Positions 36,318 to 46,138 are shown, numbered from the stretch's first letter. The stretch: 64,000 nucleotides of DNA from Promethearchaeota archaeon (GCA_016839555.1 JAEOUA010000006.1:437982-501981); one strand, 5' to 3'. The notes: generated by a model from the letters alone, not told the origin. Numbers and translations are program-made.

Positions 36318-37322
36318 ATGGGTATTGAGAAAATAAGAGTCTCATTCGGAAGTGCAGTAAAATTAGGATTAATTTCAAATAAAAAAATAGATGAATATCC
36401 AACAACTTGTTATTTAATGACCTATATACCTGGAAAATGCGCAGCTAATTGTGGTTTTTGTCCACAAGCTAGAGGTTCCCATAGTTCTATTGATAAACTT
36501 TCCAGAATTATATGGCCTGTATTTGATTTAAAAGAAGTATTAACAAAATTAAGATATCTTATATCTTCAGACCGCTTTGAAAGGATCTGCACACAAACGC
36601 TAAAGTATCCTAAAAATTTTGATGATCTAGTAGAAATAATTTCGAAATTAAAAGAGAGTACTTCCACCCCTATTTCAATAGCAATTCCCCCTATGTCTAA
36701 TGAAGAATTATTTCAACTGAAGTCTTTAGGAGTGGAGAGGGTTGGAATTGCTTTTGATGCTGCAACCCCAGAAATTTTCAATAAAATAAAAGGGAAGGAA
36801 ATAAATGGACCATATGACTGGAACACTCACTATGAATGCATAAAAGAAGCCTTAAAAATATTCTCTAAAGGGTTCGTTTCAACACATATAATTGTTGGAT
36901 TGGGAGAAACACAAGAAGAAATAATTAACTTAATTGATGAATTAAATAAATTAGAGGTATTGCCCGCATTATTTGCATTTATGCCCATAAGAGGGACACA
37001 ATTAGAAAATTTGGAACGCCCAAAGATAATAGATTTCAGAAAAATTCAGCTCGCACGATATTTACTCATCCATAATAAGAAATCAATAAAGGATGTAACA
37101 TTTAATCGGAAAGGAGAAATAATTAATTTTAACATAAATAAACGAGAATTATCAAACATAATAGATGAAAGTGTGGCATTTATGACTACCGGTTGTCCAA
37201 GTTGCAACAGGCCTTATTACACCTCAAGACCTTCTGGTCCTATCTATAATTACCCTCGAATCTTACAAGAATCAGAAAAGAAGAAGATTTTTGAACAATT
37301 AAAATTGTTTGTTAAACTATAG
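36318..37322 (+). CDS. Radical SAM lipoyl synthase component (LipS1/LipS2-type)
   Basis: A 334-residue radical SAM protein resembling biotin synthase. PGKCAANCGFCPQARGS gives the CxxxCxxC cluster (Cys41, Cys45, Cys48). The core follows with IPPMSNEELFQLKSLGVERV, GIAFDAATPEIFNKIKG and HIIVGLGETQEE. Two C-terminal cysteines in TTGCPSCNRPYY may hold an auxiliary Fe-S cluster. Its place directly upstream of a lipoate ligase and a second radical SAM gene matches the LipS1/LipS2 system, in which two radical SAM enzymes insert sulfur into octanoyl chains. Which of the pair this is cannot be told from sequence alone. Confidence 0.78.
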   Translation: MGIEKIRVSFGSAVKLGLISNKKIDEYPTTCYLMTYIPGKCAANCGFCPQARGSHSSIDKLSRIIWPVFDLKEVLTKLRYLISSDRFERICTQTLKYPKNFDDLVEIISKLKESTSTPISIAIPPMSNEELFQLKSLGVERVGIAFDAATPEIFNKIKGKEINGPYDWNTHYECIKEALKIFSKGFVSTHIIVGLGETQEEIINLIDELNKLEVLPALFAFMPIRGTQLENLERPKIIDFRKIQLARYLLIHNKKSIKDVTFNRKGEIINFNINKRELSNIIDESVAFMTTGCPSCNRPYYTSRPSGPIYNYPRILQESEKKKIFEQLKLFVKL

Positions 37323-37331
37323 GTTTTATTT

Positions 37332-38111
37332 ATGGAAGAATGGAGATTTTTGCCATTAGAAATAAGAGATGGTTTTTGGAATATGGCGTTAGATGAAACT
37401 ATCTTGAGAGCAGTAATTGAGAAAAAATCGCTAAATACCATACGCTTATATAAATGGAACCCCTCCACTGCGTCTATTGGCAGAAATCAAAGTTTGAATG
37501 ATGAAGTGGATACAAAATTTTGTGAAAGGAAGGGATTTAATGTAGTGAGAAGGATTACTGGTGGAGGGGCTGTATTCCATGATAAAACGGGTGAAATAAC
37601 ATATTCTATAGTATGCCCATTAAGCTTTTTGAAAAATTTAAATGCTATTAAAGTATTAGATCAGTATGAAATAATAACCCAAGGCATCATTTCTGGCTTA
37701 AATCTTTATGGAATAAAAACTGAAACAGGACAAATTCATTGCCCAGCACTGTTTTTCAAAGGGAAAAAGTTTTCGGGGAATGCTCAAGTAAGAAAGAAGG
37801 GGCATCTTTTACAGCATGGTACTATATTATTAGAAATTGATTCAAATTTAATGTATTCCGTATTAAAAACCCCTCCAAATATTTCAAAGAATAGAATGAT
37901 ACGATCTGTAAGAGCAAAATGTATAGGAATTAAAGAAAATCTTAAGAATTTTGATGAAAAACACTTCATATATGCATTGAAAAAAGGTTTTGAAAAAACT
38001 TTAAGAATTAAATTAAGTATAGGGCAATTCTCTCAATTAGAATTAGATTTGGCAAAAAAACTAGTAGAAGAGAAATATAAAAGAGATTCGTGGCTAAAAA
38101 GATATGAATAA
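37332..38111 (+). CDS. lplA: Lipoate-protein ligase A family protein
   Basis: A 259-residue lipoyl/octanoyl ligase-fold protein. RRITGGGAVFHDKTGEITYS (near 66-85) is the substrate-binding glycine loop, and GKKFSGNAQVRKKGHLLQHG (near 138-157) holds the conserved lysine that contacts the acyl-adenylate. It would attach lipoate or octanoate to the lysine of an acceptor protein such as GcvH or an E2. It starts 9 bp after the first radical SAM gene and overlaps the next gene by 8 bp (38104-38111), so the three are translationally coupled. The size is that of the catalytic LplA domain alone. Confidence 0.88.
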   Translation: MEEWRFLPLEIRDGFWNMALDETILRAVIEKKSLNTIRLYKWNPSTASIGRNQSLNDEVDTKFCERKGFNVVRRITGGGAVFHDKTGEITYSIVCPLSFLKNLNAIKVLDQYEIITQGIISGLNLYGIKTETGQIHCPALFFKGKKFSGNAQVRKKGHLLQHGTILLEIDSNLMYSVLKTPPNISKNRMIRSVRAKCIGIKENLKNFDEKHFIYALKKGFEKTLRIKLSIGQFSQLELDLAKKLVEEKYKRDSWLKRYE

Positions 38112-39162
38112 AAGTAATGAGATTAATGAAATTCTAGAAAAATTTAATGCAAATAGAGCTTCTTGGGAAGATTTCTCTAAATTTATCGAATTTGATTTTG
38201 ATAATCTGGAAAGATTTTTTGAAATCACTCAAAAAGTAAAATTAGAAAATTTTAATAATGAATTAAAGATTTATGTACCTGGAGAGAGATTTCCTGCGAT
38301 AAGTATTACAGGAAATGAATGTGAATTACATTGTGAGCATTGTGATGGAAAATATTTAAAGGGCATGATATCCATTCGAGATAATAAAAAATTAGAGAAG
38401 TTTTTGATTAATCATAATAAGAATGGCGGAGTAGGTATCCTTATTTCTGGAGGGTGTTTATCAGATGGTTCAGTTCCTATATTTAATTATTTAGAAACCA
38501 TTAAAAAAATAAAAAAAAGAACAAATTTAATTATTAATGCGCATACAGGGCTATTGAATAAGGAAACAGCAAAAAAACTAATAGAAGCAAAAGTTGATAT
38601 AATATCTTTTGATGTCAATTTAGATTCAGAGATCATCAGAAATATTTATCATTTAAAAAAAGAATTAGAGGATTATAAAAAAGCTATTGATTTATTAAGA
38701 TCATATAATTTGAATATCGTCCCTCATGTCTGTATAGGGTTATATTATGGAAATCTTCACAAGGAATTAGATTCCATAAAATTCATAAAAGAATCAGGAT
38801 TACATCCTTCTCTGATTGTTTTTATTGCTTTAATCCCCCCAAATAAGAATGAATTTAAAACACCTACTTCTCTTGATATCTCAAAAATTATTGGAATTAC
38901 TAGGATAATTTTTCCTAAAACTGAAATTTCCTTGGGATGCATGCGTCCACGAAAGAAATTTAGGGAACAAATTGAATTAAATTCATTCAAAGCAGGGATA
39001 AATAGAATTGAAATGCCCTCCGCAAAAACTTTACAAAAGATAAAGAAAATTTATCCTGAGATCAAATTTAAATATTTTTCTGCATGCTGTGCACTTCCTA
39101 TAAAACATGAATCCTTGGCAAAAACGAATAAATCAGAAATAAAAAGATATATGAGAATTTAA
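38104..39162 (+). CDS. Radical SAM lipoyl synthase component (second of the pair)
   Basis: A 352-residue radical SAM protein of a different subfamily from the first. The cluster is NECELHCEHCDG with Cys73, Cys77 and Cys80. LISGGCLSDGSVP near 114-126 is the SAM-contact loop, and the TIM barrel continues with INAHTGLLNKETAKKLIEAK. Further cysteines occur in ISLGCMRPRK and FKYFSACCALP near the C-terminus, candidates for an auxiliary cluster. It overlaps the lplA stop by 8 bp. With lplA between the two radical SAM genes, this is best read as the partner in LipS1/LipS2-type lipoate assembly. Confidence 0.75.
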   Translation: MNKSNEINEILEKFNANRASWEDFSKFIEFDFDNLERFFEITQKVKLENFNNELKIYVPGERFPAISITGNECELHCEHCDGKYLKGMISIRDNKKLEKFLINHNKNGGVGILISGGCLSDGSVPIFNYLETIKKIKKRTNLIINAHTGLLNKETAKKLIEAKVDIISFDVNLDSEIIRNIYHLKKELEDYKKAIDLLRSYNLNIVPHVCIGLYYGNLHKELDSIKFIKESGLHPSLIVFIALIPPNKNEFKTPTSLDISKIIGITRIIFPKTEISLGCMRPRKKFREQIELNSFKAGINRIEMPSAKTLQKIKKIYPEIKFKYFSACCALPIKHESLAKTNKSEIKRYMRI

Positions 39163-39240
39163 GAATTTAATTATTATTATTCCTTATATTACTCAAATTG
39201 ATTTGAAGAATTTTAATAATTATATGAAATAATTGAAATT

Positions 39241-39675
39241 ATGGAAAATTTAGAGCTCATTAAAGAGAAATTTAAGCAGGATAATTTTGCTAAAAATTTT
39301 GGGATTGTTTTAGATGATATAACAGAAGATTCCGTAAAAATGCACATGAAACTTACTCCTAAGATGAATAATTTTGATGGCAGACCACATGGGGGCGCTA
39401 TCTATGGTTTAGCGGATGCTGCTTTTTCTGTTATTGGTAATAATAGAAATAATATTTGTGTGGCTTTAGATTGTAATATAAATTATTATGCAAGTCCTGA
39501 TCCCGGAAAAATTTTGTATATTGATGGAGAACTAATAAAACAAACCAAAAGAATAGGAACATATATCTTTTCTTTATATACTAAAGAAAATAATAGCAAA
39601 AAAAAGATAGCAACGATGATTAGTTCTTTATACTGCACAGGAAAACCTCATAATCCTAATTTAAAAGTAGGATAA
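39241..39675 (+). CDS. Hotdog-fold thioesterase (PaaI-like)
   Basis: The 144-residue protein has the hotdog signature of PaaI-type acyl-CoA thioesterases: NNFDGRPHGGAIYGLADAAF (near 44-63), in which HGG and the following helix shape the active site, then VALDCNINYYASPDPGKILY. Such enzymes hydrolyse acyl- or aryl-CoA. It lies 78 bp after the lipoate cluster and 7 bp before the CofE fusion, so it may be co-transcribed with either, but the metabolic link is not evident. Confidence 0.83.
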   Translation: MENLELIKEKFKQDNFAKNFGIVLDDITEDSVKMHMKLTPKMNNFDGRPHGGAIYGLADAAFSVIGNNRNNICVALDCNINYYASPDPGKILYIDGELIKQTKRIGTYIFSLYTKENNSKKKIATMISSLYCTGKPHNPNLKVG

Positions 39676-39682
39676 TAATTTA

Positions 39683-41086
39683 ATGACTAAAAAAATTAAA
39701 CTATTTGGACTTACCAGTATACCCCATATAAAAAAAGGGGATGATATAGTTCAAATCATTTGTGATTCATGTCAGAAAGAAGATTTTACATTGCAAAATG
39801 GAGATATCATATTAATCGCCCAAACAATTATCACTAAAAGCTTAGGAAGAATAAAAGACTTAAAAGAAATTACTCCGAGTCCAGAAGCTTATGAAATATA
39901 TAATAAAATAAAGCCATTAGCTAAAGCAGAAAATATTCCCTTAAAATCTCCAGAATTAATCCAAGTAATTTTAGAGGAAAGTAAAAAGATACTAAAAGCG
40001 GAGCATGTTATTATCACCGAAACAAACCAAGGTTTTATATGTGCAAATGCGGGTATTGATAAATCAAATATAGAAGGAGAAACAAAAATTGGACTTTTAC
40101 CTAAAAATTGTGATTTAGAGGCTCAAAAAATTTGTAAAAGAATCCAAGATATTACGGGAAAAAAAATTGCAGTTATCATAACCGATTCATTTGGTCGACC
40201 ATTTAGAATTGGTTCTGTTGGAGTTGCTCTGGGTACAGCTGGAATTAGCCCACTTAAAGATCAAAGAGGTAAGAAAGATCTTTATGGAAAAACGCTACAA
40301 AGTACAATCATTGGACAAGTTGACAATCTTGCATCTTCGGCTCAATTGCTTATGGGTGAGACTAATGAAGGTCTCCCTATAATAATTATTAGAGGATATG
40401 AATTTGAGTATGAAAAATATGCAAATATTTCTTCAATAATTAGAAAGGCAGAAACTGATCTTTTTCAAGAAAATTATGAACAATCCTTTGTAAAATTGTT
40501 AAAAAGTCGTAGAAGTTATAAATTAAAATATTCTAAGAGGAAAGTAGATAAGAAGATCATAGAAAAATGTATAGAAATTGCCAATTGGGCCCCTAGTGCT
40601 CATAATGCCCAACCATGGCGATATATTATCTTAGAAAGAGGAATATTAAGAAAAAAACTCATAGATAAGATGAATGAAAAGTATAAATCCGATTTAAAAA
40701 AAGATGGAAAAAATAAGAGTCAGATAAAAAAAAGGATTCAAAAGACAAGAATTCAATTTCTCGACTGTCCAGTCTTAATTTTATTATGTTTAGATAAACA
40801 TGACCTTGATAAATATCCGGATAAAGAGCGCAATAAAAAGGAACATATTTTAGGAGTACAAGGGATTTCAGCATCAGCGACATATTTATTAATAAGTTTT
40901 GAAATAATGGGTCTTTCAGCCTGCTGGTATTGTGCTCCTTTATTTGTTAAGAATATAGTAAGAGAAGTATTAAATTTGCCAAAAAATATAGAACCTTTGG
41001 CTTTTTTCACAGTGGGATATGGTAAAAAAACTAAAATAAAAGCACCAATTAGGAAAAGACTTAAAGATATAATTCTCGAAATATAA
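39683..41086 (+). CDS. cofE: CofE-nitroreductase fusion (FbiB-type F420 glutamyl ligase)
   Basis: This is a 467-residue fusion. Residues 1-245 are CofE, the F420-0:gamma-glutamyl ligase (GLTSIPHIKKGDDI, NGDIILIAQTIITKSLGR, ITDSFGRPFRIGSVGVALG). Residues about 265-467 form an FMN nitroreductase-like domain (SRRSYKLKYSKRKVDKKIIE, ANWAPSAHNAQPWRYIILE, LACWYCAPLF-like segment, FFTVGYGKK). Archaeal CofE normally stands alone. The fusion is the architecture of actinobacterial FbiB, whose second domain reduces dehydro-F420-0 with FMN. It precedes cofD by 16 bp. A frame break is absent. Confidence 0.9.
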   Translation: MTKKIKLFGLTSIPHIKKGDDIVQIICDSCQKEDFTLQNGDIILIAQTIITKSLGRIKDLKEITPSPEAYEIYNKIKPLAKAENIPLKSPELIQVILEESKKILKAEHVIITETNQGFICANAGIDKSNIEGETKIGLLPKNCDLEAQKICKRIQDITGKKIAVIITDSFGRPFRIGSVGVALGTAGISPLKDQRGKKDLYGKTLQSTIIGQVDNLASSAQLLMGETNEGLPIIIIRGYEFEYEKYANISSIIRKAETDLFQENYEQSFVKLLKSRRSYKLKYSKRKVDKKIIEKCIEIANWAPSAHNAQPWRYIILERGILRKKLIDKMNEKYKSDLKKDGKNKSQIKKRIQKTRIQFLDCPVLILLCLDKHDLDKYPDKERNKKEHILGVQGISASATYLLISFEIMGLSACWYCAPLFVKNIVREVLNLPKNIEPLAFFTVGYGKKTKIKAPIRKRLKDIILEI

Positions 41087-41102
41087 AATTATAAATAAAA
41101 AA

Positions 41103-42035
41103 ATGACAAAAGAACCATACTTAATTTTAGCAGGAGGAGTTGGAGCTGCAAAACTTATTGAGGGGTTAGCATATGCTACCAATCCTAAAAATTTAAAGAT
41201 TATTATCAATACAGGGGATGATATCGAATTATTTGGACTTCAGATTTGTCCGGATTTGGATATTATTACTTATACTTTAGCAAATTTAGTTGATAAGAAG
41301 AAAGGGTGGGGTTTTAAAGATGATACCTTTAATTGTTTGAGTATTTTAAAAAAATATTATAATTTTAATTGGTTTAATGCGGGAGATAAGGATTTGGCAA
41401 CACATATTTATCGAACAGATTTATTTAAAAAAGGACTTAAAAAATCTGAAATCACTAAACAAATATGTCAAAAACTTGGGATAAAATCTGAACTGATTCC
41501 GATGTGTGATGAACCATTTGAAACCTTAATAAAAACACCGCAAGGAATAATGCATTTTGAAGAATTTTATATTAAAAATCAATGTAAAGCCGAAATTATA
41601 GATGTCATTTTTAAAGGAAAAAACACAGCTAAGCCTGTTGATGGAATATTAAAACATATTTTAAACGCGAATAAAATTATCATTTGTCCCTCAAATCCTA
41701 TAGTTTCAATTGGAACTATTTTATCATTGCCACGTATTAGAGAAACTTTAGAAAAAGTTAAAGAAAAAGTAATGGCGATTAGTCCAATAATTAAGGGGAA
41801 GACTGTCAAGGGTCCAGCCGATAAATTAATGAAATGGAAGGGGTTGGAAGTATCTTGTTTTGGAGTTGCCCAATATTACAAAGATATAATTAAACATTAT
41901 ATAATTGATATTAGAGATTGTAAATATAAACCAATAATAGAAAAAAAATTAGATATTATAACATATTGTCATGATACATTAATGACAGATTTAGAAAAAA
42001 AAATTGATTTAGCCAAGTTTTTATTGAGTTTATAA
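41103..42035 (+). CDS. cofD: CofD, 2-phospho-L-lactate (or PEP) transferase of F420 synthesis
   Basis: A 310-residue enzyme that joins the Fo deazaflavin to the phospho-acid part of LPPG or EPPG to make F420-0 or its dehydro form. The N-terminal ILAGGVGAAKLIEGLAY nucleotide loop (8-24), NTGDDIELFGLQICPDLD, the GWGFKDDTF block and the late CPSNPIVSIGTIL and GPADKLM motifs are diagnostic of CofD/FbiA. It directly follows the CofE fusion, giving the last two F420 steps in one transcript. It converges on the surface operon, with stops 23 bp apart. Confidence 0.93.
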   Translation: MTKEPYLILAGGVGAAKLIEGLAYATNPKNLKIIINTGDDIELFGLQICPDLDIITYTLANLVDKKKGWGFKDDTFNCLSILKKYYNFNWFNAGDKDLATHIYRTDLFKKGLKKSEITKQICQKLGIKSELIPMCDEPFETLIKTPQGIMHFEEFYIKNQCKAEIIDVIFKGKNTAKPVDGILKHILNANKIIICPSNPIVSIGTILSLPRIRETLEKVKEKVMAISPIIKGKTVKGPADKLMKWKGLEVSCFGVAQYYKDIIKHYIIDIRDCKYKPIIEKKLDIITYCHDTLMTDLEKKIDLAKFLLSL

Positions 42036-42058
42036 AGAATAATAGGGGGGATACAAAA

Positions 42059-43687
42059 TTATGGTTGTTCTGAGGGTGCTTCTTCTTCAATCCCTAAATC
42101 CGGTTGATCTTCAAGAGACTGAGCATCTTGAGGTTCTTCTTTCTTTACATAATCCCCAACTGTAGCAAGGATTTCTTGTACCTTTTTTTCTTGTTGTAAT
42201 CTCATAACTAAATTTCTATGTTTAATATACGCAATTACTTTAGCGATTATTGGGAAGATTAAAAGAAGGGGCACAAGAAGAAGTAATACTATTTCTGGAG
42301 AAATCATTGCGACACTTTCAGATATTGAGGGTGGAAGGTCTTGAAGAATCCATTTCGTGTGAATGATAATGTAGCTAATTATAATCAACATCAATATTCT
42401 GATGAGAGAATTTATAATAGTAGATTTTGCTATGTTTCTTGGTTTTGGAACAGAAGAACTTGCCGTTAAAGTGCTTTCTGCTTCAATATCTTCCCTAAAC
42501 AATCGATCTATATATCTTCCAAGTCTTCTTGTTTTTGAGGCTGCCCGGACAAGTTTTTTTTCTTCTTCCTCCAATTTTTTCTTTTCAATCATCTCTTTAA
42601 CATAAGAAAACTTTTCTTCTTTTTTTCTTAAAAATTTCATAACAGATTCTTTTTCGAGTGCCATTTCTTCCATTTTCGTTTTTGCTTCTTTTTTAATTTT
42701 ATCAATATTTGCTGTGATACTTAAAGATTCTTTTTGTAGGAGATATAATTGTGTCTCTAATCTCTCACTTCTCTCCAAAGAGGGGCGAGTTACAAGATCT
42801 ATATAGTTAATTTGAAAAGTTATTTCTAAAAAAACATAGCTTAATATTGCGAATAATGTTACTGGGCTCCCAAAAAAGGCGAAAAAGTCGTCTATTGGTA
42901 ATTGAGTAAGTAATAGGCTTGAAGGATTTGCTATTTCATACAATATAGTAATATCAATAGAATTAAAGAATTGATCTAAACTAATAATAGTTGTAATATC
43001 ACTATTTAATAGAAATATAACGATTTCTGGATAATTGAGAGGGTCTAATAAGCTAAAAAGAGCTAAAATATCTCTATATCGAAGAAAAATAATTTTTTCC
43101 AAATAATCAGGAGTTTCAACTAAACCAAAAAGTGCTAAAACTTCTCGAAACCCAAAAATCATTAAAGGGAAGATAAACATTAAAATTAAACAAACTATTG
43201 ATCTTATATTATTTTTTGGCTTACTTTCAAATATTCCTCTTATAACATAATATGCAGCAAGTACGAATAAGAGTTGAAATAAAAATAAATATAACGTACC
43301 TAATAGGAGGAATAATTGATCTATCATTAATCCAGGTATTTCTAATAATTCTGGAGCTGTTCCTAAAGGAAATGAGAACCATAAATCCAGAAGTTCTTTA
43401 AAAAAGGAATTAATTGTATTGAAGAGTGTCCATTTTATATGAAAAAGGGAAATAATGATAACTATAAAGGTTATACCAATGCAAATAAGATATAATACAA
43501 AAAAGAGGGCATAACTTAATAATTCCTTTAATTTTATAATAACATCAATAAATACCACATTACCTTCCGGAGTAATAAGTATCTCATTAAAGTCAAATAA
43601 TTGCATAAAAATAGAAATAATTCCAATAAATAATAAGCCATTCAAAGCTCTTAAAATATATAAATAATACCTAGTTATTTTATACAC
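42059..43687 (-). CDS. Coiled-coil membrane protein of the surface operon
   Basis: I do not recognise this 542-residue protein. It has several hydrophobic segments in the first 180 residues, further ones near 265-285, a long charged coiled coil at about 300-385 (KEAKTKMEEMALEKESVMKF and following), then two more spans near 425-450 and 465-490 and an acidic, Pro-rich tail. It is the last gene of the minus-strand surface operon, 10 bp after the DUF58 gene. A structural or scaffolding role in the membrane complex is possible. Confidence 0.6.
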   Translation of the reverse strand: MYKITRYYLYILRALNGLLFIGIISIFMQLFDFNEILITPEGNVVFIDVIIKLKELLSYALFFVLYLICIGITFIVIIISLFHIKWTLFNTINSFFKELLDLWFSFPLGTAPELLEIPGLMIDQLFLLLGTLYLFLFQLLFVLAAYYVIRGIFESKPKNNIRSIVCLILMFIFPLMIFGFREVLALFGLVETPDYLEKIIFLRYRDILALFSLLDPLNYPEIVIFLLNSDITTIISLDQFFNSIDITILYEIANPSSLLLTQLPIDDFFAFFGSPVTLFAILSYVFLEITFQINYIDLVTRPSLERSERLETQLYLLQKESLSITANIDKIKKEAKTKMEEMALEKESVMKFLRKKEEKFSYVKEMIEKKKLEEEEKKLVRAASKTRRLGRYIDRLFREDIEAESTLTASSSVPKPRNIAKSTIINSLIRILMLIIISYIIIHTKWILQDLPPSISESVAMISPEIVLLLLVPLLLIFPIIAKVIAYIKHRNLVMRLQQEKKVQEILATVGDYVKKEEPQDAQSLEDQPDLGIEEEAPSEQP

Positions 43688-43697
43688 CTCATTAGTA

Positions 43698-45026
43698 TTA
43701 GTAGGCTCTCCCTTTCTTTTTTACATCAATATACTGCTTAATTAATTGCTCCATCAAATCATCAGGACCCGCATTTATTACATTTACCCCCATTCGTCTT
43801 ACTGCTTGAGTAATTCTTAAAATATGTTCCATCATCTCCTCAGCAATTGCTTCTGCTAATGCTTTATCAGTAGCTGATAAATCTACTTCATGAATTTCAA
43901 ACCATGGACTAAAAGGATTTATAATATATATATTATGATCGAATGGAATTAATTTTTTAATTGCTTTAACTATTTCATTAACATCAGTTTCTAAATCGGA
44001 AATTAAAAAAATTAGACTTCGTTTTTGGAATCTCCTTATAAAAAAATCCATCGCTTCAAATATTTTGCATTTCCCTTCAGGTTTAACTTTAGCTACAAAA
44101 TCAAGTACCTGATAAAAATAATCATCGCCCCTTCCTGGTTCTAAAAATCTGAAATTTTTTTTATCAGAAAAAGTAAATATACCCACATTATCTTTACGGG
44201 TTAATGCTATCTTTGTTAATAGCATAGCTGATCTAATTGCATATTCGAATTTAGTATTATCAATCGCCCCACCAGCCATAGAATTTGAGGAATCAATTAA
44301 AATCATTACTGTGATATCACGTTCAGTTTCAAATTCCCTAGTTATTAATTTTTGTAAACGAGCACTCGCCTTCCAGTCTATTAATCTAAATTGATCACCA
44401 AACACATATTTTCTCACCCCGTAAAATTCTGAGCCAAGTCCTTTTAGTTTGGATCTTTGGATTCCATAATTTAATTGCAATGATCTTTTAGAACCTAAAA
44501 TTTCAATTTTTTTAATATCTTCATAAGGGGGATACACTAAAATATCTGTTATACTATTGGGAATGATTCTTTCAACGGAGTTAAACCCTAATCTATCTTT
44601 CAATGTTATGGATAAAGGACCAAGAGGATATTCCCCGCGAACTTTTGGTTCAAGCACATAGGAAAATTTTATCGTTTCTTTTCCCCCAATCTGAGTACTG
44701 ATAAAATTTTCGCCTAAGGTTAATTTAAATAATTCGGGATTATAAGAATCTTTTACTTCCACAAAATCGAAATTGTTTTTTCCGATATTCTCGATTATTA
44801 CTTTTATGTGAACAAAATCATCTTTAAATACTTTCTCTTTCTCAAGTTCTCTATGCACCTTTAACTCTTCAATATTCATTTGATAATAGAAAAAGGGAAG
44901 TGATATTACTGTGCTAAACAGCAAAATAACTCCAAAAAATACGAGGAAATAATTTTCAAACGCAAAACCTGAGGCTAAAAAAAATATTCCCAGGATAAGT
45001 AATGTTCTTCCTCGTCCTCCGAACAA
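43698..45026 (-). CDS. DUF58 (von Willebrand A-like) protein
   Basis: A 442-residue protein with two N-terminal membrane segments (about 8-46), an Ig-like middle part, and the DUF58 block: GSEFYGVRKYVFGDQFRLID followed by WKASARLQKL (198-226). A vWA-like domain follows with a MIDAS motif LIDSSNSM at 243-250 (Asp245, Ser247, Ser249). DUF58 proteins occur beside MoxR AAA ATPases and are thought to be partners or clients of that chaperone at the cell envelope. It follows moxR by 29 bp. Confidence 0.88.
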   Translation of the reverse strand: MFGGRGRTLLILGIFFLASGFAFENYFLVFFGVILLFSTVISLPFFYYQMNIEELKVHRELEKEKVFKDDFVHIKVIIENIGKNNFDFVEVKDSYNPELFKLTLGENFISTQIGGKETIKFSYVLEPKVRGEYPLGPLSITLKDRLGFNSVERIIPNSITDILVYPPYEDIKKIEILGSKRSLQLNYGIQRSKLKGLGSEFYGVRKYVFGDQFRLIDWKASARLQKLITREFETERDITVMILIDSSNSMAGGAIDNTKFEYAIRSAMLLTKIALTRKDNVGIFTFSDKKNFRFLEPGRGDDYFYQVLDFVAKVKPEGKCKIFEAMDFFIRRFQKRSLIFLISDLETDVNEIVKAIKKLIPFDHNIYIINPFSPWFEIHEVDLSATDKALAEAIAEEMMEHILRITQAVRRMGVNVINAGPDDLMEQLIKQYIDVKKKGRAY

Positions 45027-45055
45027 TCCTATTTCACCTTTTTATTTTTCCTTTA

Positions 45056-46039
45056 TTAGATAGGAACTGGAATCTCTTCAATTATATTATTAATAACCGT
45101 TTTCACATCAAGCCCTTCCAGCTCAGCTTCAGGGTTTAGTAAGATTCGATGATTAAGTGTGGGAATAGTTAGCGATCTCACATCATCGGGAGTAACATAT
45201 TTTCGACCGAGAATTGCAGCTCGAGCTTTTGAACATTTCATTAAAACCAGTGATCCTCGAGGACCTGCACCCATTTGAACTTGTGGATGATTTCTGGTTT
45301 TAAGAATAATATCTTTAATATATTTTAGAATTCTTTCATCGATATAGATTTGATTTATTATTTGTTGAGCGGCAATTATATTTTCTGCAGAAATAACTTT
45401 CTGGACTGAAGGATTATCACCTGATAATTGGCGCCTCATAATTTCCACTTCTTCCTCTTGTTCTGGATAGTCAAGCCATAATTTAAATAGAAATCTATCA
45501 ACTTGAGCCTCGGGTAAAGGATATGTGCCTTCCATTTCTACAGGATTTTCTGTTGCTACTACGATAAAGGGTTTATCTAGGCTTAGCGTTTGTCCTTCAA
45601 TAGTTACTTGCCTCTCTGCCATAGCCTCTAATAGAGCGGCTTGAGTCTTCGGTGCACTTCTATTGATTTCATCTGCTAGTACCATATTTGCAAATAATGG
45701 GCCTTTTTGAAGGATAAAACTTCCTTTTTCTTGAGAAAAGATTTTTGTCCCCGTAATATCGGCGGGAAGAAGGTCGGGAGTGAATTGTATACGACTAAAT
45801 GATACCCCCAGAGTCTTAGCAAATGTTTTTGCAAGGACTGTCTTACCCAATCCTGGTACGCCTTCTAAAAGTACGTGCCCATTAACAAGGAGAGCAATAA
45901 ATACTTTTTGAAGGATATCTCCATACCCTACAATCACTCTACTAACTTCTGAAAGAACTTCTTGAGCAATTTGTCGGATGGGTGTCACATCAAATTGTTC
46001 TTGTTCAGTATCCCTCGGAAGTTTACTTGGAACTGTCAT
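45056..46039 (-). CDS. MoxR-family AAA ATPase
   Basis: A 327-residue AAA+ protein with Walker A GVPGLGKT (60-67), Walker B VLADEI (120-125), the sensor I block VVATENPVEMEGTYPLPEAQ (about 171-190) with the following DRF, and a C-terminal lid with GAGPRGSLVLMKCSKARAAI. MoxR ATPases act as chaperones that mature or remodel vWA-domain proteins. It stands next to a DUF58 protein in the operon, the typical pairing. It is cytosolic. Confidence 0.92.
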   Translation of the reverse strand: MTVPSKLPRDTEQEQFDVTPIRQIAQEVLSEVSRVIVGYGDILQKVFIALLVNGHVLLEGVPGLGKTVLAKTFAKTLGVSFSRIQFTPDLLPADITGTKIFSQEKGSFILQKGPLFANMVLADEINRSAPKTQAALLEAMAERQVTIEGQTLSLDKPFIVVATENPVEMEGTYPLPEAQVDRFLFKLWLDYPEQEEEVEIMRRQLSGDNPSVQKVISAENIIAAQQIINQIYIDERILKYIKDIILKTRNHPQVQMGAGPRGSLVLMKCSKARAAILGRKYVTPDDVRSLTIPTLNHRILLNPEAELEGLDVKTVINNIIEEIPVPI

Positions 46040-46138
46040 ATTATTTCATTTCCTTATTTAGTTTTTATATTTTTATTTTAAAATTTTAGTTTTTTTGATA
46101 TTATAATTCGTTAATGGTAATTTAATTATATATAGTTT

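Noticed and set aside
36318..37322. First radical SAM protein as a true biotin synthase (BioB)
   Set aside because: The sequence resembles BioB, but the gene is coupled to a lipoate ligase and a second radical SAM gene, so LipS-type lipoyl synthase is the better reading.
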